A stretch of DNA of 64,000 nt from Reticulitermes speratus (taxonomy: Eukaryota; Arthropoda; Insecta; Blattodea; Rhinotermitidae), in assembly GCA_021186555.1 (NCBI GenBank), contig JAJKFL010000012.1, positions 21,525,711 through 21,589,710 of the forward strand, written 5' to 3'. A model generated the notes under the pieces. It had not been told where the DNA came from. It saw only the letters and a list, made by a program, of their open reading frames with translations, and searched no databases. The translations under genes and the position numbers were made by a program. The number at the start of each line of letters is the position of its first letter. The stretch's first letter is position 1. Positions 1 to 10,289 of the stretch are shown piece by piece.

Positions 1-428
1 AGTAAGGGGGTACGACTATCTTCAAGGAGACAGGATCCGCTCTAGCTCTGGACGACCCTTGCTGTACCAGACAGCAACGCATCATATCACCCAGTCGACG
101 GAAAAGATCACCATCGCGAGACCAGTAGCATTATCAACGTTCCAGTTCATCAACGTCCCGGACTCGAGCATCAAAAGCCTACCGGCCAGCCCGTGCTCCG
201 AGACGCACCATCGCGCCAGCATCAGCATCACGCCGAAACGTCCGCCACAATCTTCAGAGGATCAACGGAACACCCCCTGTGCTCCACAGCCCGGAGATTC
301 TACACCCGGTAAGTTGCACTCACAATTTTAAAACACCCTGTGGCACTGTCAATCCATCATCAACAGCTCTGTATCTAAATTTTAATTCAATTTTGATCTG
401 GTAGTGTTCGTGTTAATTGTAACTCAGT
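1..428 (+). other. ERV 5' leader (end of 5' LTR plus untranslated region)
   Basis: This is the non-coding leader between the end of the 5' LTR and the gag start at 429. No primer-binding site could be matched with confidence just after the supposed LTR end near base 17. A 90-codon open frame at 59-331 is Pro/Ser/Thr-rich and matches nothing I recognise, so I treat it as leader. A strong splice donor sits at 308/309. Confidence 0.6.
303..314 (+). promoter_or_regulatory. Candidate env mRNA splice donor
   Basis: CCCG|GTAAGT matches the donor consensus closely and lies in the leader upstream of gag. This is where errantiviruses and retroviruses place the donor for the spliced env message. Its partner would be the acceptor at 4688-4689, just before env. 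The site is seen; its use is inferred. Confidence 0.5.
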
Positions 429-1433
429 ATGGAGGCAGATCACAGTAGTGATGTGTCAGCAGCTTCTTACAGCACGCACTACTGCAATGTGGCTGAAGCC
501 ATGAAGCTAATCACTCATCCATTTGATGGGGATAAAAGAAAATTAAGAGAATTAATTGAGAACGTGGATGTAGCGTTCGAACTCATTCATCCAAGCAAAC
601 ATGAAATACCACTAAAATTTGTGAAAACTAAAATCACTGGTGATGCCAGATCAAAATTATTTGTCAGAGATTTAACGCATACATGGGAATTAGTTAGGGG
701 GATACTAGAAGAGAATTATGCCATACGGCGTACTTTGGATTATTATGCCTGCAAAATGTTCAGTGCTAGGCAGGAGAAAGGCGAGAGCGTCGCCTCATGG
801 GGAAGCAGAATAGATGAAATGCAGACAGACTTGAGAGAAGCTGCCAGACGTGTGTGTAAGCAAGAAGAGATACAGGGAGCAGTAGGACTGATAAATCACT
901 TAGGCAAAGCTTGTTTCATACAAGGCCTTCATAACGAACGCATACAAACCATAGTTCGAAGCCGGGGAGAGTCCATTCTGTTATCTCAAGCCATCGAAAT
1001 CTCACTCGAAGAGGAAGGCGCCATCCTCTCGGTGCGAGAAAAATCTGGAGCTACTGGACCCCTCTTAAGATGTCACAAGTGCAATATACTAGGCCACACG
1101 GCTAATAAGTGTAGAAACATTGATAAATTTCCCCACACCCGTGCACGGGAAGGTACGAATTATCCGCGGGAAGTTGCGAATTATTCGCGAGAAGTTATGA
1201 ATTGTACTGAGGAAGGTACAAGTTTTACTCCGGAGGTTATGAGTTGTTTTAATTGTGGATGTGAAGGTCACGTCGCTAAGAATTGCCGACAGAGTTCGGT
1301 GTGTAGAAAGTGCGGCATGAAAGGCCACACTGAGAGTAATTGTAGAGTCCAAAATAAAGGTTGGACAAAGTCGGGAAACGAAGGTCGGGAGTTTGTGAGC
1401 AACCCACGAACTGCCCAGAACAAGAGACAATAA
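429..1433 (+). CDS. gag: Gag polyprotein with three CCHC zinc knuckles
   Basis: This is the structural protein of the element, forming the particle and binding RNA. The 334-codon frame is uninterrupted. The N-terminal two thirds look like a Ty3/gypsy capsid (helical, charged, no signal peptide). The C-terminal part has three CX2CX4HX4C zinc knuckles at about residues 214-227, 273-286 and 292-305. Between the first and second knuckles lies a short degenerate repeat rich in REV/NYS-type motifs (about residues 238-270). The ATG at 429 is the first in-frame start after a leader with several stops. The last 24 codons overlap the pol frame, which lies in -1, and a slippery heptamer sits in the overlap. 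No lesion is visible. Confidence 0.9.
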   Translation: MEADHSSDVSAASYSTHYCNVAEAMKLITHPFDGDKRKLRELIENVDVAFELIHPSKHEIPLKFVKTKITGDARSKLFVRDLTHTWELVRGILEENYAIRRTLDYYACKMFSARQEKGESVASWGSRIDEMQTDLREAARRVCKQEEIQGAVGLINHLGKACFIQGLHNERIQTIVRSRGESILLSQAIEISLEEEGAILSVREKSGATGPLLRCHKCNILGHTANKCRNIDKFPHTRAREGTNYPREVANYSREVMNCTEEGTSFTPEVMSCFNCGCEGHVAKNCRQSSVCRKCGMKGHTESNCRVQNKGWTKSGNEGREFVSNPRTAQNKRQ

Positions 1434-2455
1434 GTTGTCCCCCATTCAAAATTCATGAATGTAAGAGCCATGTCAGATGTAACCTAGACACCATCACGCT
1501 GAGAGTTGACTTAGGTAAAGAAAATAAACTTAAATTTTTATTAGACACAGGTGCCGATCTTTCTGTAGTTAAAAGGTCGAGTTTAAAACGAGAAATAAAT
1601 TATCCACTCAAAGGAGAAATAAATATAAAGGGAATTTCCAACACGGTAATGAAAACAGAAGAAACTGTAGAACTGAAATTATATACAGACACACATGAAA
1701 CCACACACACTTTTCATGTTGTTGGAAGTGAATTTGGAATTCACTATGATGGCATTTTAGGTCGAAACTTCTTTGAAGATAAACAAAGCATTATAAATTA
1801 CTGCGACCAACAAATTGTCATGGGAAATGTAGTTGTTAAATTTGATTCCAAGTCAGTCACAGCTAACATTGGAAATTGTAAATTATCATTGAAAGCCAGA
1901 TCTGAGAATATTGTGAAATTACCTACCAAATCCGTGGGCCATGGATTAACATCCAAAAAGGAATTAATGCCAGGTGTATATTTAGCAGAGTCCTTGACCA
2001 AAGCAATGGATGGAATGTGTATCACTAGTATAGTAAACACATTGGAGGAGGATATCACTCTTGACCTACCACAAGTTATTTTAGAGGAAATAGATGATAA
2101 CGAAGAGTCAATGCCCTTGATATACACAGCTGTTTCAGTACAGGACACTGGACGGTTATCTAGACTTCGTGAACAACTGAGAACAGACCACTTAAATGAT
2201 GAAGAACGGGTTTCACTTGTTAAATTATGTGACGAATACAATGACATATTTCACTTGCCAGACGATAAACTGACTTACACAACTGCCGCTGAACATGCCA
2301 TACCGACACCCTCAATAGATCCAAGTAGAGCAATTAACACTAAACCTTACAGAATCCCAGAAATTCATAAAGAGGAAGTACAAAGACAAATTGAACAAAT
2401 GTTAAGGACGATATTATCCAACCCAGTACCAGTCCATGGAATTCTCCAATTTTAG
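1361..2455 (+). pseudogene. pol: pol part 1: aspartic protease and start of reverse transcriptase
   Basis: This is the N-terminal part of Pol, read by -1 frameshift from gag. The retroviral-type protease active site LLDTGADLSVV is encoded near 1540-1575. It is followed by the glycine-containing second half (GILGRNFF near 1753-1776) and a linker. RT begins with the conserved proline/tyrosine segment near 2340 (KPYRIP). The frame ends early at 2455: a 1-nt shift near 2400-2410 moves the RT sequence into the next frame, where it continues immediately. Family RTs read through here, so I call this a disabling lesion. The protease itself is uninterrupted. Confidence 0.85.
1373..1416 (+). promoter_or_regulatory. 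Programmed -1 ribosomal frameshift signal (gag to pol)
   Basis: The heptamer GGGAAAC at 1373-1379 is phased G GGA AAC in the gag frame, the X XXY YYZ arrangement needed for -1 slippage. Seven bases downstream comes a stem-loop. GGG 1387-1389 pairs with CCC 1414-1416, AGTT 1390-1393 with AACT 1409-1412, T1394 with G1408 as a wobble, and GTG 1395-1397 with CAC 1405-1407. There is one bulged G at 1413 and a 7-nt loop. The -1 frame is open from 1361 and runs straight into the protease. Heptamer, spacer, stem and frame all agree; function is inferred. Confidence 0.75.
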
Positions 2456-3655
2456 TAGTACCCAAGAAAGCAGATGCTTCCGGTAAAAAGAAGTGGAGGA
2501 TTGTAGTAGATTTTAGAAAACTAAATGACGTCACAGTTGGTGATAGTTTTCCAATACCTATGATTTCGGAAATTTTAGATACTCTTGGCAACTCTTAAGT
2601 ATTTTTCTACAATAGACTGCACTAGTGGATTTTTGCAAATCCCTGTAAAATGTGAAGATCGCCCGAAAACAGCATTTAGCACATCTTATCATCACTATGA
2701 GTATAAAAGAATGCCAATGGGATTAAAAGGTGCTCCTTCCACCTTTCAGAGACTTATGTCCACCGTACTGTCTGGGATGCAAGGATTAAAGTGCCTTGTT
2801 TACCTTGACGACATTATTATTTTTTGTGAAAATTTGAAAGTACACAACGAGAGATTAAGGGATGTGTTTGCTAGATTGAGGTCACATAACTTAAAACTGC
2901 AACCTGACAAATGCGAATTTTTGAGAAAGGAAGTTTTATACCTAGGACATCGTTTGACATGCAAAGGTGTATTACCTGATGAATCAAAATTAAGTGCAGT
3001 TAAGGAATTTCCCATTCCCAACACCACAAAGAAACTTAAGGGTTTTCTTGGTTTAGCAGGATATTACAGACGTTTCATACCAAATTTTAGCAAGATTGCC
3101 AAACCTTTAATTTGTTGAAGAATAACACACCCTTCATTTGGAATGAAGACACTAATAAAGCATTCAACACCTTGAAGCAGTTGCTAACAAGCCAACCACT
3201 GTTGCAATATCCTGACTTCACTAGACCTTTAATTTTGACTACAGATGCAAGCAACGACGCCTTGGGCGCCATACTTAGCCAAGGAGACATTGGACGAGAC
3301 TTACCTATAGCTTATGCCAGTCGGACACTGAATAAAGCCGAAAAAAACTACCCAACTGTAGAGAAAGCATTATTGGCAATAGTATGGGGCTGCAAACATT
3401 TTAGGCCATATTTCTATGGGAGAAACTTTACTGTAGTAACTGATCTGGATTTTCAATGTAAAGGATCCGAGTTCACGACTCCTTAGATGGAGATTGAAAC
3501 TATAAGAGTATGACTATAAGGTAGTTTACAAACGAGGTTCTAGTAACACTAATGCAGATGCACTAAGCAGAATACATGTAGCAGAAACCTCCCCCACCTA
3601 TACAGTTGAGACAAACCCACCTACAGAACAGGAGAAACTTAAAATTTTTCAAGAA
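2456..3655 (+). pseudogene. pol: pol part 2: reverse transcriptase and RNase H, frame-broken
   Basis: RT signatures continue across frames. VVDFRKLND is near 2506-2530, then a second 1-nt shift occurs near 2597, and the catalytic YLDD is near 2800-2811. A palm/thumb region follows (GHRLTCKG; FLGLAGYYRRFI). A third shift lies at about 3113, before RNase H, which has TTDASNDALGAILS near 3238-3280. Near 3450 the conserved His-containing segment after the VVTD motif is missing and the frame changes again, so this is a small deletion. After 3480 the sequence resumes in another frame through the RNase H/integrase linker (Asn-Ala-Asp-Ala-Leu-Ser-Arg near 3550). The pattern is of an inactive copy, or of poor sequence in this stretch. 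Confidence 0.85.
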
Positions 3656-4681
3656 ATGCACATGAAGCCGGCTGGAGGTCATTTAGGCATGAATAAAACT
3701 TATGAGAGGATGAAATTATTTACTACCTGGCCAGGAATGAAACAGGAAATAGAAAATTATATTAAGAGATGTGAAGTTTGCCAGAAAAACAAGATCACAC
3801 AACACAAAGTTAAAATGCCCCTGCAAATTACCACTACACCTGAAATTGTTTGGGAAAAATGTTGCATGGACATAGTAGGTCCTCTAACAGTTACGTCAGA
3901 AGGTCACAAATATATACTTACATTCGAAGATGAGTTATCTAAATATACTATAGCTGTACCCATATCACAGCAGGACGCTGAGACAGTAGCTAGAGTTTTT
4001 GTGGAAGAAATCATACTTAAGTTTGGCATTCTGCAGGTTATTTTGACAGATCAAGGTTCAAATTTTCTTAGTGAATTATTTGCAAATGTGTGCAAGCTTT
4101 TGAAAATTAAGAAAATTAAGTCTACTGCCTATCATCCAGAGACAAATGGAGCTTTGGAAAGAACCCATAGAGTATTGGTAGAATATTTAAGATGCTACAT
4201 TTTAGAAGATCAATCTGATTGGGACAAATGGATACCTTATGCTACTTTTGTATTTAATACTAATCCACACATGAGTACTGGCTTCATGCCTCATTAATTC
4301 CTTTTTGGAAGAAAGCCCAACATACCCGGTATATTACAGAAAGAAACACCAGAAGTCCAATACACATATGATAACTATGTAAAGGAACTCCAGGCCCGCC
4401 TACAGTCAAGTTATGAGATAGCGAGGTCTAACCTCCAGGTCAAGAAAGAAAAAAGCAAGGAATACCACGATAGGACAGTTAACGTGCCCTTGTTTGTAGT
4501 AGGAGATAAAGTTTTGTTGCATGATGAAAAGGTTTGCAGAGGTAGATCCTCTAAATTATCTCAGCCATGGATAGGCCCATATGAAGTGATAAAAGTAGAC
4601 GATGTAAATGTTTCTTTAAAATTACCGCGAAACAGAACTTTAAAAGTACATGCCAACAGACTGAAACCCTTTTCTGGTTAA
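3656..4681 (+). pseudogene. pol: pol part 3: integrase with GPY/F module, one in-frame stop
   Basis: This part encodes the DDE integrase. It has the His/Cys zinc-binding region (CEVCQKNK near 3772-3795) and then the three catalytic blocks (MDIVGPL near 3867, LTDQGSNF near 4048, HPETNGALERTH near 4135). A TAA at 4295-4297 interrupts the conserved segment after the catalytic core. The same frame continues past it to 4681 with the C-terminal GPY/F module (PWIGPYEVIKV near 4565-4600). One substitution is therefore the only visible lesion here. The frame ends 12 bases before env, and env lies in the same phase. Confidence 0.88.
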
Positions 4682-4689
4682 AATTACAG
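4668..4689 (+). promoter_or_regulatory. Candidate env splice acceptor
   Basis: A pyrimidine-rich stretch ends in ATTACAG at 4689, and the env ATG follows five bases later at 4694. Paired with the leader donor at 308/309 it would give a subgenomic env message that skips gag-pol, as in gypsy. Inferred from position and consensus only. Confidence 0.5.
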
Positions 4690-4693
4690 GACT

Positions 4694-6721
4694 ATGGAAC
4701 ACAAACACTGGTTCTTCTACGCGTTCCTAGTAGTCTGTGCAGGATCACTAGCCTTGGACGTGACTATACAGACATTCAAGGAATCACCAGGGTTATACTA
4801 TGATCACCTAGGAGAAGCGCAGTTATACAACACAGAATGGAAGATTGTTACATACATTAACCTACATGATGCTGAAGAAAATTTTCCAGTTGTAAAAGAC
4901 TACGCTCAAATGTCAATTAACTTTTGCAAAAAGTATATTAACACCTTTTGGATTAACTACACAGATTGCATAAAAAACATTCCCCATGCGAACAGGCAAA
5001 TTCAAGAAGTAGACAATCTGAGAATGTTAGTTAGAAAGTTGACTAAGAATGAAGATGATCCCACCCAATCTAGATACAAAAGAGGCGTTTGCAACTTTAT
5101 TGGAGGTATTAGTAAGATTCTTTTTGGCACACTAGATAATGAATATGCAAATTACTATTCTGATAAGATTAATAGTTTAGAAAATGAACAAATGGACTTT
5201 CTAAAACTCTCTAAGGAACAAATAACCGTTGTAAAGTCCACCCTCAGGTCTTTGAATTCTACTTTGTTGGCAGTTTCAGAAAATGAAAGGATTTTGTCTA
5301 AAGGCTTAGAAGACATGGCAAAGCATATTAATGAACAGGACGGAGAAGTTAAAAGAATGTTTACAGCTTCATCCATGATGCTTACTGTAAATGAACATGC
5401 AATGCAACTAAACAGAGCTATTGATGAATGTAGAAGGGAATTTGAAATTTTAATTGATGCTATTATTAATTCGCATAAAGGGGTTATTCAACCACAAATT
5501 ATTACACCTGCACAAATCATGAAGCAGATGAAAGCTAGTCAAGCTGACATGCCACCTGAACTGTCTTTGCCCTTACCGATGAGTGCAGCTCACTACCACT
5601 TAGTTTTAAGGATTATTGATTTTGATATATTTTTGAAAGGGAATTTTCTTGTGTACATAATTCGTCTGCCTTTAACTAACAATATAAATTTCAATTTATA
5701 CCATGTCTTGCCCTTACCTATACAAGTGAAAAACACTGAATCTAAATTTATATTTTTGTTACCAGAGCGCGAATATCTTTTAATGGATGTCGCGAAACAA
5801 TATTTCACTAGACTAAGGGCCGACAAATTAAATAATTGTAAAACAGTCAGCAGTCGACACCATGTTTGCAGACAAACACAGCCCATACAACTAACTCACT
5901 TAGATGAAGAATGTGAAGCCCAAATGTTGCAAGGTGTCAAAACAATCCCATCTACCTGCTCTCAAAGAATAACAGAACTAAATCAAACCATCTGGACGCA
6001 ACTGGATAATAATGAATGGCTATTTGTTGCCCGGAAGCCTGATGTTTTAACTGTATTATGTTCAAGACACGAGCCATCTGATGTCACTTTAACTGGTACA
6101 GGGAAGTTGAAACTAAATAACATGTGTAAAGGTTATGGTTCTAAAATCCTTATTGAAGCTCAATTAACAATTTCTACGAATAATATTGATAAAGATATCA
6201 TTCCACATTTGCCCTTAGAATTTGACTGCTGTGAAGCTGAAGGAAAGAAATTTAATTTAAATAATGTGCATCTAGATTTACCTTTAAAAAATGTAATTCA
6301 TCATTTAGATGATTTGAAGGTAGCCAATCACAAAGTGGAAGAAGTAGAGAGACTGATTTCAGAGCAAGATTGGAAATTAAGAAATTCAAATATGGATTAT
6401 CATCTCTCCTTCCTGTCCTATGTGGGAATGATTACCACGAGTTTAACTTGTTTTATTTTGATTTACTGTTGTTGTTGTAAGCGCTGCCTTAAACATTGTC
6501 CAAATTTCTCAAAATGGTGGAAAGACAATAATCCATGTACAACAATAATTTTTAAACCGAAAATTGTCAATTCAATACATTCCTCTAAGGAAAGTTTAAA
6601 GTATTCCAATCCTAGAGCCAGCAGAAAAAACAGAAACTCACAGGATGACTCCATAGAGATAACAGAGTTGGTATCACTAAACCCTACTTCCAAACAGACG
6701 TTGCCGTCCGGCAAACAATAA
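4694..6721 (+). CDS. env: Env glycoprotein, F-protein-like, intact
   Basis: This is the envelope fusion glycoprotein of the element. The frame is uninterrupted for 675 codons, a normal length for errantivirus Env. The N-terminus is a signal peptide (hydrophobic core about residues 6-20). A furin-type site RYKR lies at residues 127-130, directly followed by a fusion-peptide-like segment (GVCNFIGGISKILFGTLD). A coiled-coil-like heptad region covers about residues 145-240. A membrane anchor lies at about residues 572-594, followed by a Cys-rich juxtamembrane stretch and a tail of about 80 residues. Several N-glycosylation sequons precede the anchor. The layout matches the baculovirus-F/errantivirus family. 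An open env next to a broken pol is notable. Confidence 0.9.
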   Translation: MEHKHWFFYAFLVVCAGSLALDVTIQTFKESPGLYYDHLGEAQLYNTEWKIVTYINLHDAEENFPVVKDYAQMSINFCKKYINTFWINYTDCIKNIPHANRQIQEVDNLRMLVRKLTKNEDDPTQSRYKRGVCNFIGGISKILFGTLDNEYANYYSDKINSLENEQMDFLKLSKEQITVVKSTLRSLNSTLLAVSENERILSKGLEDMAKHINEQDGEVKRMFTASSMMLTVNEHAMQLNRAIDECRREFEILIDAIINSHKGVIQPQIITPAQIMKQMKASQADMPPELSLPLPMSAAHYHLVLRIIDFDIFLKGNFLVYIIRLPLTNNINFNLYHVLPLPIQVKNTESKFIFLLPEREYLLMDVAKQYFTRLRADKLNNCKTVSSRHHVCRQTQPIQLTHLDEECEAQMLQGVKTIPSTCSQRITELNQTIWTQLDNNEWLFVARKPDVLTVLCSRHEPSDVTLTGTGKLKLNNMCKGYGSKILIEAQLTISTNNIDKDIIPHLPLEFDCCEAEGKKFNLNNVHLDLPLKNVIHHLDDLKVANHKVEEVERLISEQDWKLRNSNMDYHLSFLSYVGMITTSLTCFILIYCCCCKRCLKHCPNFSKWWKDNNPCTTIIFKPKIVNSIHSSKESLKYSNPRASRKNRNSQDDSIEITELVSLNPTSKQTLPSGKQ

Positions 6722-7029
6722 TTTTGTTTCTGTAATAAAACACAAGATGCGAAAGAGCGCTTCATTTTGCTTAAGTGTAAGTAAGTAGTTTTGTTCAATT
6801 ATATAAACCTATGATAATTAATTGGGCATATATGCATGCATAAGCACTTCATTATTGTTGATTTTATGAAGTAAGTTTGCCTAATTTTTAATTAATGATA
6901 ATTATTTACATGTGTGTAAGCTTTTCATGATTGATTTTTTGCATGATGTAATTCTGTTTAGCTAATTGCCTGTGTAGTTGCATTATTCAGGGTGATCCCA
7001 AAATAAGCGTTGTAACCGCTTATTTTTTC
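6722..7029 (+). other. ERV 3' untranslated region
   Basis: AT-rich sequence between the env stop and the polypurine tract. No open frame of note was seen. Confidence 0.6.
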
Positions 7030-7041
7030 GGGGTGGGGAGG
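7030..7041 (+). promoter_or_regulatory. Polypurine tract
   Basis: The purine-rich run GGGGTGGGGAGG directly precedes the TGTCGTAT start of the LTR. This is the expected place for the plus-strand primer of reverse transcription. It contains a single T. Confidence 0.65.
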
Positions 7042-7391
7042 TGTCGTATACTATCCGGTTACGACTGTAAAGGTAAGAAGTTATTGCATTTATAAGGTAT
7101 ATAATTGTGTTATACCATAATGTACCATGTTTTAAAATACAGAATAAGTGTTGCACAATAGAGAAATGTCGATATCACAGGCAGTAGACAGGGTCATCAA
7201 TGTCAAGAAGCAATCGTGTTGACCTCAAGTGTCACCAAAAGTCCAGCTCCTCTGATGCAACCCTTCTTAAAATGTAAAGTCATGTTTGTACTATGATCTC
7301 TGTATGGCCCGTGATTATTTCATGGTTTTAAGGCTTAGAAGCCTCAAGTTTAATGCTCTTATCACGTGACAGCCAACGCCCTAAAGTTCCT

Positions 7392-7398
7392 TATTTAA
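7392..7398 (+). promoter_or_regulatory. TATA-like box in LTR U3
   Basis: TATTTAA lies about 170 bp before the LTR polyadenylation signal, in the right place for the element promoter. Sequence match only. Confidence 0.4.
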
Positions 7399-7567
7399 AG
7401 GTGTTACTAGACATTTTCGGGGGATTCAATCATCATCAATTGTTACTGGAAACTCTGTCACTCTGCTGACAGCTACTGGGATCTTCTCGTACAAATTATT
7501 AAATTCTACACTTCGACATTTCTCGAGAAACACACAGAAAACCAGCTGTATCAACTCTTCAACATCT

Positions 7568-7573
7568 AATAAA
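7568..7573 (+). terminator. Polyadenylation signal in LTR
   Basis: AATAAA lies 155 bp before the LTR end, a normal position for the R/U5 processing signal. Confidence 0.5.
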
Positions 7574-7728
7574 CTTAATAGTTATTTAGTCATCATCGTG
7601 TGTTGCTGTGGACTTGAATTTCAATTCTTAAGTGTTCCAACACACTCAAGACTTCCTTCTCGGTCAACGCTTCCAACTTTACGCTCCAATCTACGTTCCC
7701 AACCCACCACCCTCCTTGGGATACGACA

Positions 7729-8060
7729 ATACTCCTTTTACTCAGTAGATGAATTTCTTAAGTATAAAGATGGTCCATAGTGAGGTATGTAACACGTTTA
7801 TAGTGTTTTAGTTTATAGTGTTCAAATGTAAAATTCTAAGTCTGTATAGATGTATATTTGTATATTATGACTTATTCCACACCCAGTTGTCACTTCGACA
7901 GACTTATGCATCCATGGAATGTATGTATGTGGCAGTGTAACATTTCAAAAGACATTTTCTTACAGTGATTGATTATATGCAATTAATAAATGAAATAAGC
8001 ACAGAAGGAAATACAATCATTATATCAATACAGTTATAACAACATGATCCATATAGTGGG
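7729..8060. other. No feature seen
   Basis: AT-rich flank between the LTR and a LINE remnant. No coding, repeat or RNA signal was recognised. Confidence 0.5.
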
Positions 8061-10090
8061 TCATAACAAAGTCATAATGTACAGAGAGAAAACAAGAGTC
8101 AAAATTAAATCCTAAAACTCAAACAACTACACTTTTTTCAAACGAAGCAATGCTGAATGCGGAGTTCTGCAGGGTTCAATACATTGCCCTTTGCAATTCC
8201 TTACATATATAAATTACCTACCTCCAACTGTAAACTCCCTGCCCAAGCTTGCACACTTCCAAGATGATACAGGTATTATGATCTACCATCCTGAAAGGGA
8301 ACAGTTTCTAAATTGTATTACCGATGTATTTGATAAGTTGAACAATAGTTTAGAGCCAATAAATTTATATGAAATATTCATGAAACACATATTTCAGGAA
8401 ATCTGGGACCAGTAAGAGAAGTATCAACTTAAATGTAACTTATAACACTTGAAAAGGGAGCAACAATCAAATCCCTTGGTTTGAAAATTGACAATAACTT
8501 TAAAAGGAAAAAGCATATTATATGCTTGATTTCAGGCTTCCGCCGCAATGTTGATGAGATCTGCGCTCTTCTGGGATATTAAGCAGTGTTGTGTGGTAAT
8601 TGTTTACCAATGTTTCGGGACAATGTATCGGTCCCATCTTCTCAGACTCTTGACCTGTGAAGATGGGACCAATACATTGTCCCGAAACGTTGGTAAAAAA
8701 GAGAGCATTTCTCATATTACATGCATTATCCCTAAACTTAGCTCAGCATGCTTTGCTACGAATTCAGCAGCATCTTCACAACAACAGATGTTTTAACACT
8801 GATTTATTTTGCTTACTTTCAATCAATTACATACGGAGTCATTTTTGGGGGAAATTCAATGGACAGAAAAAGGGTATTCACCACCCAAAAGAAAGTTATT
8901 AGAATAATGGCAGGTGCAAAATAAAAAAAACTTGTAGGACATTATTCTAGTTGTTTAATATACTTCCATGCACCAGTGAATATATACTGCGATTACTGTC
9001 CTCTGTTGTGGACGATATAGAAAAATTGCAAATTCAGATATGCACAGTACGAATACCAGAAGTAAACATGGCCTCCGTCAACTGAATTCTAACCTAATTA
9101 CCAAAACGGTGTATACTATACAGCAATTAAGTCGTTAAGCTCTTCCATACAGCATTAAGATTTTTAGACACGATATAAGGGTATTAAAACTGACACCGAA
9201 AGACTATCTCCAGGCTCACTCTTTCTACTTTGCTTTCATTACATCATATTGTTACACTATTCCGACATGTTTTATAGCTGATGTAATAATTCAGCAAAAC
9301 TGGAAATGGTTTTGTGATTATAGTGGTATTGTGTTACACTGTATTTGTAATCTCACAGGTTCAACAACGTTGGCAGTTGTAACATTTAGGACTTGCGAAA
9401 TGTAAATAAATGCTCTATACAATTCTTCTCGTTTACGTTACAATTATTACTGCAAGGATCAAGGATACATCAGATGACCTTAAGAATTTTGAAGCACAAT
9501 TGAAACAGTTTTTACATCTACATTCTTTTTATTCATTGCAGGAATATTTTCATTATAAATCCTTCTCAAGGCATTAACTATTGACCTACTCTATATTAAA
9601 ATGAGATGGAAATGTCAGATACATTGATCAAATAATTTGTCTTTATAGTCAACTAAATTTTAGAAACCTTATACAAATTTCTTATATTATTTTATAGTAT
9701 AATGTTATATCCTATTCTATTAAATTGTCATACTGTTTTTTTCTGCTCACAAGCCCTATTGTTGAGGATATTTGACTATCTCAAGCCACGTTACTTTCTA
9801 GGTAATTTCCTTCCCTTGGCATATAGTGTATTTGTCTAAGCTATATTTTAGAGACCCTATAGGTCTTTGTACTTTATACTAATTTTCTTGCACACTGTAA
9901 GTTGAGTTCTTCATTATATTCTGTGTTGCTGTATGTTGTGCTGTGTATGTTTTGTTTGTGTTGTGGGCTGGAACGATTTCCACATGCACAGGAGTTTGAG
10001 CTCCCAGTAGGATTTGTAGAGGATGTATAGCATAAAATGTTAAGTGTAAAAATGTAAAATTGTTTAGGCCAGCCTAAAAAAGGTTTCTCT
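8060..10090 (+). mobile_element. 5'-truncated LINE (jockey/CR1-type RT), decayed
   Basis: Reverse-transcriptase remnants read on the + strand across several frames. GVLQGS with a following YINYLP (about 8170-8225) corresponds to the family GVPQGS...YINDLP. A degenerate catalytic segment AHFQDDT (family FADDT) follows at about 8250. IPKLSSACFA comes after the break at 8526-8712, and the C-terminal thumb/tail region runs to about 9240. The 3' UTR runs to about 10090. Stops and shifts are frequent, so it is dead. A 187-bp hairpin insertion splits the RT. Confidence 0.75.
8526..8712. mobile_element. Hammerhead-hairpin insertion inside LINE, with target-site duplication
   Basis: The LINE reading frame stops at about 8525 and resumes at about 8713. 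The break is flanked by CATATTATATGC (8514-8525) and CATATTACATGC (8713-8724), a 12-bp duplication with one mismatch. The insert is non-coding. Its right half holds two hammerhead-like cores in inverted arrangement, - strand 8603-8645 and + strand 8651-8697. Each has GAAGA, a GGGAC/GTCCC stem II, GAAAC and a G/A-TT-GGTAA flank. The first core bases are altered (TGTGAAGA and TGAGAAGA for CTGAAGA), so both look decayed. Confidence 0.7.
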
Positions 10091-10289
10091 ACAATAATTC
10101 ATTTTACAGCTTAGAGTAATAATTTAATCACAATTAAATACTTGTATACTGTGTTAGGGTTCACAATTTTGAAGACTGTTTTTAAAAGAATGACTTTTAA
10201 TAACAGACACTGTGTAGGATTGTATAAGGTTTGCCATTGATTCATACAGATGGTGACTAAATTTATGACACTATGTACTTGTCCACTGG

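Larger units (their letters stand above)
1..7728 (+). mobile_element. Endogenous retrovirus-like Ty3/gypsy element (errantivirus type)
   Basis: Gene order is leader, gag, pol (protease, RT, RNase H, integrase), env, polypurine tract, LTR, which is the layout of env-bearing Metaviridae. gag and env are open throughout. pol is broken by several frameshifts, a small deletion and a stop. The 3' LTR is complete. Only the last few bases of the 5' LTR (about 1-17, ending in TACGACT against TACGACA at the 3' LTR end) fall in the window, so LTR divergence and target-site duplication cannot be read. Assignment to the errantivirus-like group rests on an F-protein-like Env with a furin site and on the pol domain order. 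Confidence 0.9.
7042..7728 (+). repeat. 3' LTR of the ERV (687 bp)
   Basis: The repeat starts TGTCGTAT just after the polypurine tract and ends in ATACGACA, so its ends are inverted copies of each other (TGTCGTAT/ATACGACA). A TATA-like TTATTTAAAG lies at 7391-7400 and an AATAAA polyadenylation signal at 7568-7573, giving a plausible U3-R-U5 order. The 5' partner is outside the window, so the borders rest on these internal signals alone. Confidence 0.65.
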
